A program made the position numbers and the translations under genes. The notes beneath the pieces were generated by a model. It did not search any database, was not told the DNA's origin, and saw only the letters and a program-made list of their open reading frames with translations. A stretch of DNA of 11,636 nucleotides. Source: CAYQDR01 sp964416315. Its GTDB lineage: Bacteria > Methylomirabilota > Methylomirabilia > Rokubacteriales > DASRDR01. The DNA lies in NCBI GenBank assembly GCA_964416315.1, contig CAYQDR010000135.1:1-11636 (forward strand). The letters run 5' to 3'. This document shows positions 7,391 to 11,636 of the stretch, one piece after another. How positions within the stretch are numbered: position 1 is the first letter of the stretch; each line of letters begins with the position of its first letter.

Positions 7391-7964
7391 GGCTGGTTAT
7401 GGCTTCGTTGTAGAAGGGGACCGAGACGCTGGAGTGTACGATGAGCTGATTCGGAAGATTTGTGGGAGCGAGGTGCACGTAGTGGCGCGGGTGGCAGGTG
7501 ACCGCGTGCAACTCATGCGGAAGCTGAGGGGGTTGCTGAGGAGCTTGGAACACGCGAATCCAGTTGGGGGGCCGGTTGAGAAGGCGCTCGCAATCCGAGA
7601 CGCGGACGGGAAAAGTGTTGCTGGGCTAGAAAACGCGATGCGTGACTCGGTGGCTGGGCAGGCTTTACCGTTTGGTGTCGAGGTTCATGCAGTTCGGCAG
7701 GAGATGGAGGCATGGCTGCTGGCTGATCCGGTAGCGATCAACCGAGTAGCGGTGGCGCGCGGTGGTCGGCCGGTTTCGTCAACCGTCAAGGACCCGGAGG
7801 ATATACTGTCTCCGTCGGCAAAGTTTCGCGAGGTGCTGAGCAGCGCGGGATTGAACTACACGGCGCAGGTTTGCCGGGAGATAGCTCGAGAGATCGACCT
7901 AGCGACTCTCCGGGCTCGGTGCCCAACCTTTCGCGTCTTCGAAAAGAAAGTTCTCGACCCCTGA
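7380..7964 (+). CDS. Toprim/DUF4276-like protein, partner of the AAA ATPase
   Basis: A 194-residue protein with features of Toprim-like families such as DUF4276: FVVEGDRDAGVYDELI (residues 9-24, acidic E12), ALAIRDADGK (69-78, D74 and D76 as the DxD pair) and VRQEMEAWLLADP (105-117), the last motif common in DUF4276 proteins. The GTG at 7380 is chosen because it lies just before the conserved VVEG strand and overlaps the ATPase stop (7388-7390) by 11 bases, implying translational coupling. GTG 7371 and TTG 7344 are possible longer starts. In related two-gene systems the ATPase senses infection and the Toprim protein is the nuclease effector; this assignment is by analogy. The base composition matches the ATPase gene, so both probably arrived together. 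Exact family membership needs a profile search. Confidence 0.75.
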   Translation: MASEAGYGFVVEGDRDAGVYDELIRKICGSEVHVVARVAGDRVQLMRKLRGLLRSLEHANPVGGPVEKALAIRDADGKSVAGLENAMRDSVAGQALPFGVEVHAVRQEMEAWLLADPVAINRVAVARGGRPVSSTVKDPEDILSPSAKFREVLSSAGLNYTAQVCREIAREIDLATLRARCPTFRVFEKKVLDP

Positions 7965-8136
7965 AGGGCGACGGACTCGCTGGGGAGGCGGCGCTCGTCG
8001 CGCTCACGGTCGCAACGTACACCGCTACGGCAGCAGGTCGCCGTCGATGAGTCATCGGGCCCGCCGTTGACCCTCCACCCGGACGCACGAGCCCCAGGTC
8101 CTGGCGCATTCTGCAACCGGCAGCCCTGGACCCGCG

Positions 8137-8997
8137 TCAGGGGACCGACCGGATCCGCTCGCCCGGCGCGAGCGGGCCCTCGCGGACCGCCTCCCAGGCC
8201 CGGCCGTTCCAGCGCTCGTACCGGCGGAGCCGGAAGGGGACGAGCCGCGCCCGCAGGGGATCCGGTCCGTCCATCAGCTGCAGGTGCAGGTGCGGGGCGA
8301 GGGAGTTGCCGGAGTTCCCGACCTCGCCGATTCGCTGCCCTGGCGCGACGCGCTGCCCCACCGAGGCCCGGACCGAGCCGCGACGGAGGTGGGCCAGGAA
8401 GACCGCCGCCCGGTCAGACTGGATGATCACGTAGTTCCCGGCGAAGGGACGGATGTCCCTGTCCACGACCTTTGGCGGACGCACGAGCGGGCGCAGGAGG
8501 TCGCGGATCAGGTTGACGGTCTCCCGATCGGGCCACCCGTCGCTCGCGGCCGTCACGGTGCCCTCGAACGGCGCGTAGACGGGGCGGGACCAGCCATACG
8601 AGTCGGCGGCAGGTCCGGCGCTCAGCAGATACGCGACCCAGGACCGCGAGAAGTAGCGCCGCCCGGTCGCGCTCAGAGCTACGAAGTCGAACGCCTCGCG
8701 CGGGTGACCGGGTGGCCGGAGCGCGTGCCACTCGCCGCGCAGCGGCAGCTCGATGACCGGCGGATCCGGTTCCGGCTTCGCGGCCGGGGCGTCCGGGACT
8801 GTGCCCGACGCGTGCGGTGGGAGGAAGAGGTCCGACGCCGAGTTGTGCGCGACGGCGGCCACCTGGAGGCACGCATGGGCGAGGGGGCTGGCCTGGAACC
8901 GGAGGAGATCGGCGAAGACAAACGACGAGAGGAAGCCGAGTGCCGCTGCGCCAGCGATCCAGAGCAGATGCCGTCGCCTGAGGGCGTCGTCGGACAC
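8137..8997 (-). CDS. membrane-anchored M23 (LytM-type) peptidase
   Basis: A 286-residue protein with one N-terminal membrane segment (about 11-31) and a LytM-like M23 domain from about 95 to 250, expected to act on peptidoglycan outside the cytoplasmic membrane. Visible motifs are EAFDFVAL (D104, metal ligand), VYAPFEGTVTAASDG (140-154), FLAHLRRGSV (H203), VGQRVAPGQRIGEVGNSGNS (213-232) and PHLHLQL (H236, H238), giving D104, H203, H236 and H238. The usual His four residues before the first Asp (HxxxD) is Arg here, so one zinc ligand is missing or shifted (H98 is six before). The start is GTG 8997 with GGCAG just upstream, 19 bases after the ParB-like gene. A Pro-rich linker (about 66-80) separates the anchor from the catalytic domain. 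The substrate is unknown and a non-catalytic regulator is possible. Confidence 0.85.
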   Translation of the reverse strand: MSDDALRRRHLLWIAGAAALGFLSSFVFADLLRFQASPLAHACLQVAAVAHNSASDLFLPPHASGTVPDAPAAKPEPDPPVIELPLRGEWHALRPPGHPREAFDFVALSATGRRYFSRSWVAYLLSAGPAADSYGWSRPVYAPFEGTVTAASDGWPDRETVNLIRDLLRPLVRPPKVVDRDIRPFAGNYVIIQSDRAAVFLAHLRRGSVRASVGQRVAPGQRIGEVGNSGNSLAPHLHLQLMDGPDPLRARLVPFRLRRYERWNGRAWEAVREGPLAPGERIRSVP

Positions 8998-9016
8998 CTG
9001 CCGGTCGCTCGATGCG

Positions 9017-9928
9017 CTACGCGGAGGGCGCCGCGAAGACGGCCGAGCGCGCGATCTCGTCGAGGCGGACCTTGGCGGGGTCGAATTTCTCGAGGTTCTC
9101 CCGGAGCCGCTCGAAGGTCTGGTCGAACGAGGGCAGGCTCTTCCGCGCGCGGCTCAGCGGCGTCGTCCGGGCGAGGACGTAGTTCTTGACGTACGGGTGG
9201 TTGATCCCGCGCCTCTTGATCTTCTGGACGACGTCCGTCAGCACGTCGTCGGCCGCCTGGACGAGGGCCGCACGCCGCTGCCGCTCCGGGTACCCCTTCC
9301 CGAGGGACTGCTTGAGGAACTTGTCCACGCGCCTGAGCAGCGGCGAGAAGGCGCCGCCCGCGAACCGGGGCCGCGCGTCGTAGAGCAGGCCAAGCGTGAT
9401 GAAGTAGGGCGCCTCGAACTGGAAGGCGTAGTCCTCCTCCGTCGCTCTGGCGCCGTCCTCCTCCATGAGCCCCCGGTACATCCGGATCACTTCGAGGGAC
9501 TTCTCCCGGACGTTGTGCGCCTTCTCGGTGTTGAGCGCCAGGATCTGGAAGGCGACGTCCGCCTCCGGAATGAGGATCGCCGGGATGAGGTCCGCCTTGA
9601 GCTTCGAGAGCGCCTCGCGGCGGTGGTTGCCGTTCGGGGTCCAGTACTTGCCGGCGCCGGCCGAGACCGCCACGATCGGATCGACGAAGCGGCCGAGCTT
9701 CTTGATGACCTCCTGGAGCCGCTTGACGTGCGGCTTCGAGAGGTCGCGCTGGTACGGGGTCGCCTCGACCTTGTCGAGCGGCAGGAGCGCGAAGAGCTGC
9801 CACGCGTCCTTCAGCGGCTCCCGGTAGCAGGCGAGGGCGTGGCCCCCGTCCCGCTGGACCTGCTCGGCGAGGGCGAGCACCTCGGGCGGCGGCGTGGCAT
9901 TGTCGGGGAAGACCGCCCACCTGGCCAT
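9017..9928 (-). CDS. ParB/Srx-fold domain protein
   Basis: A 303-residue protein with a ParB N-terminal-like domain at about 47-120. It has LDKVEATPYQRDLSKPHVKRLQEVIKKLGRF-type sequence around residues 51-81, then VDPIVAVS and the ParB box-like WTPNGNHRREALSKL (96-110). In classical ParB this fold binds CTP, and in relatives it is a phosphotransferase or nuclease-like module. The rest (about 120-303) is mostly helical, rich in Arg/Lys, and unrecognised; no clear helix-turn-helix of chromosomal ParB is evident, and there is no parA nearby, so chromosome partitioning is unlikely. ATG 9928 is chosen over the adjacent GTG at 9931 because AGGAGG lies 4-5 bases before it. The gene follows the TPR protein by 13 bases. 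A regulatory or nucleotide-binding role is possible but unproven. Confidence 0.8.
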   Translation of the reverse strand: MARWAVFPDNATPPPEVLALAEQVQRDGGHALACYREPLKDAWQLFALLPLDKVEATPYQRDLSKPHVKRLQEVIKKLGRFVDPIVAVSAGAGKYWTPNGNHRREALSKLKADLIPAILIPEADVAFQILALNTEKAHNVREKSLEVIRMYRGLMEEDGARATEEDYAFQFEAPYFITLGLLYDARPRFAGGAFSPLLRRVDKFLKQSLGKGYPERQRRAALVQAADDVLTDVVQKIKRRGINHPYVKNYVLARTTPLSRARKSLPSFDQTFERLRENLEKFDPAKVRLDEIARSAVFAAPSA

Positions 9929-9941
9929 CACGCCTCCTCGG

Positions 9942-10511
9942 TCAGTGTCCGTTGTCGCGGACGAGCTGCTGCTGCACGCGGGCGAGGTTCTCGCGGACCG
10001 CCTCGAGGCGCGGGTGCACGTCGAGCGCGCGGCGAAAGCAGCGCATCGCCGCCCGGTACTGCCCCAGCGCGACGTGGCAGAGCCCCTGCCCCGAGAGGGC
10101 CCCGAAGTGGTACGGGTTGAGGCGCACGACCTCCTCGCAGTCGGCGATCGCCGAGGCGTAGTGCTCGGCGAGGTAGCGCGCCGTCGCCCGCTTGTTCCAC
10201 CCCTCGGCGAACGTCGGGTCGGCCTCGATGACCTTCGTGAACGCGCTGGCGGCGCCGAGCCAGTCCTGCTTCTCCATCAGGCGGATTCCCTCCGCGAAGA
10301 GCACGTCCACAGCCGGTTGTCCGGAGCGGCCCCAGACCCGCCAGAGGGTCGCCTCGCTGAGGGCCACGATCTCGGGGTCCGGATCGCGGAGGCACGCGGC
10401 CACCGGGACCGTGACCCGCGCGTCCCCCACTTCTCCGATCCGCTCCAGCGCTGCGCGGCGTTCGGCACGCGGGCCGGCCGCGAGCCGCGCCACGGCCTCC
10501 TGGATGGTCAC
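9942..10511 (-). CDS. HEAT/TPR repeat protein
   Basis: A 189-residue, probably cytoplasmic, protein interaction scaffold. The N-terminal third (about 3-60) reads like a HEAT-type helical pair (AALERIGEVGDARVTVPVAACLRDPDPEIVALSEATL). After that come three tetratricopeptide units at about 69-102, 103-136 and 137-170, with repeats such as ASAFTKVIEADP, AIADCEEVVRLNP and AMRCFRRALDVHP. GTG 10511 is preferred because translation from the upstream ATG at 10553 would run through a perfect inverted repeat (10525-10549) and add 14 residues of the LPPGERE type, an artefact often seen when such repeats are translated. No catalytic residues are visible. It is followed after 13 bases by the ParB-like gene, suggesting a shared transcript, but no common pathway is evident. 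Confidence 0.82.
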   Translation of the reverse strand: MTIQEAVARLAAGPRAERRAALERIGEVGDARVTVPVAACLRDPDPEIVALSEATLWRVWGRSGQPAVDVLFAEGIRLMEKQDWLGAASAFTKVIEADPTFAEGWNKRATARYLAEHYASAIADCEEVVRLNPYHFGALSGQGLCHVALGQYRAAMRCFRRALDVHPRLEAVRENLARVQQQLVRDNGH

Positions 10512-10524
10512 GCCGCCGCGATCC

Positions 10525-10549
10525 TCCCTCTCCCCAGGGGGGAGAGGGA
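10525..10549. repeat. perfect 11-bp inverted repeat, REP-like hairpin
   Basis: TCCCTCTCCCC (10525-10535) and its exact complement GGGGAGAGGGA (10539-10549) flank a three-base loop (AGG) between the UPF0637 and TPR genes. There is no run of T after it, so a simple intrinsic terminator is not supported. Repeats of this CCCTCTCCC/GGGAGAGGG type are widespread between genes in GC-rich bacteria; it may attenuate or stabilise the transcript. Confidence 0.7.
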
Positions 10550-10563
10550 ACACTGAGTCGGGC

Positions 10564-11193
10564 TCACCGCAGCCTGAAGCACTCGCTCAGCGCCGTGAAC
10601 GTCTCGAGCGCCGCCCGCTCGAAGTCCGCCGGACCCCACTTCGCCGCCTCGGTCGCGTCCACGCGGCGGCCGAGGACGAGCTGGCCGTCGCGCGTCCGGA
10701 CGACCTCGTCGGCGAGGCGCTGCCAGCCCGCGGCGTCGAGCGCAGTGAGCGCGGCCGCCGGCTCCTCGTCGTGCTCGTTCCGGAACCACGCCAGCCCCCG
10801 GCCCTTGCCGAGCGCCTTCGCCAGCCGGGGCGCCTGGCGCTTCCAGGCCCGCGCGAACGACGCCTTCGCGGCGTGCTCGGGCCCGACCTCGAAGAGGAAG
10901 CGCACGCAGTGGCGGGAGAGTGCGGCCTTGAAGTGCGGGGCCTTCTTGTAGCCGCGGCGGTCGGGGCCGAACGCGACCCACGTGTCGTCGGGCGGGTTCA
11001 CGGTCCGCCGCGCGTGCCTCGCGACGTGGGGGAAGATCTCGGCGCGCGTGGCCCGCGCCAGTTCGGGCGCCAGGGCCTCGCCGAGGCGCTCGAGCTTCGG
11101 GCGGATCCCCTGCCGGATCGCCGCCATCCGCGCGGCGAAGCCGGGGATGTCGAATACCCGGAAGTCCTTGACCGTGAACGGTTCGATGGCCAT
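10564..11193 (-). CDS. UPF0637 / DUF1054 family protein (YktB-like)
   Basis: A 209-residue protein matching the UPF0637 (DUF1054, YktB) family in length and motifs: FTVKDFRVFDIPGFAARMAAIR at the N-terminus, then the hallmark block HVARHARRTVNPPDDTWVAFGPDRRGYKKAPHF at about residues 56-88, and a C-terminal ELVLGRRV-like segment near 170. The biochemical role of this family is not established; a solved Bacillus structure is known but no activity that I can name with confidence. The ATG at 11193 has GGGAGG 9-10 bases upstream. It lies 19 bases downstream of the DsrE-family stop codon at 11213, so the two are probably co-transcribed. The family is best known from Firmicutes, so its presence in this high-GC genome is slightly unexpected. 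It is intact. Confidence 0.85.
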   Translation of the reverse strand: MAIEPFTVKDFRVFDIPGFAARMAAIRQGIRPKLERLGEALAPELARATRAEIFPHVARHARRTVNPPDDTWVAFGPDRRGYKKAPHFKAALSRHCVRFLFEVGPEHAAKASFARAWKRQAPRLAKALGKGRGLAWFRNEHDEEPAAALTALDAAGWQRLADEVVRTRDGQLVLGRRVDATEAAKWGPADFERAALETFTALSECFRLR

Positions 11194-11212
11194 GGGCGCT
11201 GCCTCCCGGGCC

Positions 11213-11575
11213 TCAGGTCGAGACCACCCTGTCGGCGGCCGCGACCTTCTCGGCGAACACCTTCGGCGTGATGAACTGGGCGTTCTTCCCTTTGAGGTCC
11301 TCGTCGGTGACCCCCCGGGCCACCGAGCACCGCCCTCAGACGTAGATCGGGACCTTGTGGTCGATCGCCTTCTGGAGCATCTCGCGGAGCGGCGGCATGG
11401 CGACCGGGTCCACCGCGTTGGCGATGTCGGACTTCATCAGGTACGCGGCCTCGCCGGCCAGGAAGATCTCCGGCTGGTGCCCGGCCTCGACGGCGCCGAG
11501 GGCGAAGTTGAACGGGAAGCCGGCACGGGTCGGGTCGTCCGAGCCCGACGTGCCCACATAGAGGATCTTGGCCAT
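11213..11575 (-). CDS. DsrE-family selenoprotein, TGA at 11336-11338 read as selenocysteine
   Basis: A DsrE/DsrF-like sulfur-relay-type protein of 120 residues if the in-frame TGA is read through. It starts MAKILYVGTSGSDDPTRAGFPF with ATG 11575 and GGAGGAA 6-12 bases upstream. The N-terminal 79 residues carry typical DsrE features (GAVEAGHQPEIFLAGEAAYLM at about 27-47, MPPLREML). The frame then has TGA at codon 80, followed without a break by 40 codons (GRCSVARGVTDEDLKGKNAQFITPKVF...RVVST) ending in TGA at 11213-11215. DsrE relatives usually have Cys at this point (VPIYVCGxCSxARGV), so Sec80 gives a UxxC redox motif (U80-G-R-C83). A hairpin directly after the codon fits a bacterial SECIS. Substrate and partner are unknown; thiol or persulfide chemistry is inferred. 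A sequencing error (TGC or TGT to TGA) is the main alternative. Confidence 0.82.
11304..11338 (-). promoter_or_regulatory. putative bacterial SECIS element of the DsrE selenoprotein
   Basis: Right after the TGA (11338-11336), the minus-strand sequence 11326-11317 pairs with 11313-11304 over ten base pairs, with one G-U pair, around a GGG loop at 11316-11314. Nineteen bases lie between the TGA and the loop. As I recall the bacterial SECIS model, the apical loop lies about 16-37 bases after the UGA and has a G among its first two bases; both hold. SelB would bind this hairpin to direct selenocysteine insertion. Confidence 0.65.
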
Positions 11576-11596
11576 GGCGATTCCTCCGTGCGCCGG

Positions 11597-11625
11597 GTTA
11601 AACCGGCGAGGTGTTGCGAATGCAA
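11597..11625 (-). promoter_or_regulatory. possible promoter of the DsrE gene run
   Basis: On the minus strand TTGCAT (11625-11620) and TTTAAC (11602-11597) are 17 bases apart, placing a start site about 10-15 bases before the ribosome site of the DsrE gene. The match to consensus is modest. A short inverted repeat (CGCCGG 11591-11596 / CCGGCG 11603-11608) overlaps the -10 and could be an operator. The window ends at 11636, so anything further upstream is unseen. Confidence 0.3.
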
Positions 11626-11636
11626 GAGTCGTACGG

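Noticed and set aside
7965..8136. Convergent gap between the Toprim-like and M23 genes searched for a terminator or attachment site
   Set aside because: Only a weak five-pair stem near 8124-8142 and no clear direct repeat were found; no boundary of the acquired module could be defined.
8753..10120. Long plus-strand ORF opposite the ParB-like gene, and a minus-strand ORF at 8679-9920
   Set aside because: Both are low-complexity shadows of the ParB-like and M23 genes, a common effect of high GC.
10998..11330. Minus-strand ORF of 110 codons over the end of the DsrE gene
   Set aside because: Arg/Gly-rich shadow sequence with no domain; the DsrE frame continues through this region with family-like sequence.
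11336..11338. TGA as a true stop giving a 79-residue DsrE protein
   Set aside because: The 40 codons after it stay open and family-like, and a SECIS-like hairpin follows directly.

Overview
The window is GC-rich, gene-dense bacterial chromosomal DNA with short intergenic gaps and tightly packed co-directional genes. The gene mix (CaiB/BaiF CoA-transferase, exported multicopper oxidase, metallo-beta-lactamase-fold protein, a probable selenoprotein) and the base composition would fit an uncultivated soil or sediment lineage of the Rokubacteria/Methylomirabilota or deltaproteobacterial type. That placement is a guess from style, not from a marker gene.

Layout. (1) 22-2780, minus strand: a probable copper/redox export operon, read from right to left as a small lipoprotein-like protein, a small exported protein of unknown function, a Tat-exported Met-rich multicopper oxidase (split by one missing base near 928-929), and a TlpA/CcmG-type membrane thioredoxin. 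(2) 2832-4013, minus strand: a class III CoA-transferase. (3) 4214-5991, plus strand: a secreted metallo-beta-lactamase-fold protein whose metal site is partly lost, then a stand-alone RecB/Cas4-like PD-(D/E)XK nuclease with a four-cysteine Fe-S signature. (4) 6206-7964, plus strand: an AAA ATPase (RecF/OLD type) overlapping a Toprim/DUF4276-like gene. This pair has visibly lower GC than its surroundings and its own promoter, and looks like an acquired two-gene anti-phage module. (5) 8137-11575, minus strand: a run of M23 peptidase, ParB-like protein, HEAT/TPR protein, UPF0637/DUF1054 protein and, at its head, a DsrE-family protein.

The most notable observation is the DsrE gene. Its reading frame is interrupted by TGA at 11336-11338, but the same frame continues for 40 conserved-looking codons to a second TGA at 11213-11215. 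The TGA falls where DsrE relatives usually have cysteine, giving a U-G-R-C redox motif, and a strong 10-bp hairpin with a GGG loop starts just after it, matching the geometry of a bacterial SECIS. I therefore annotate it as a selenocysteine-containing DsrE protein of 120 residues rather than a 79-residue truncated one.

How the parts work together: the left operon plausibly handles periplasmic copper or metal oxidation with a dedicated thiol-disulfide reductase. The central ATPase/Toprim pair is a self-contained defence cassette beside an unrelated nuclease. The right-hand run has no obvious single pathway. No tRNA, rRNA, CRISPR array or insertion sequence was seen.
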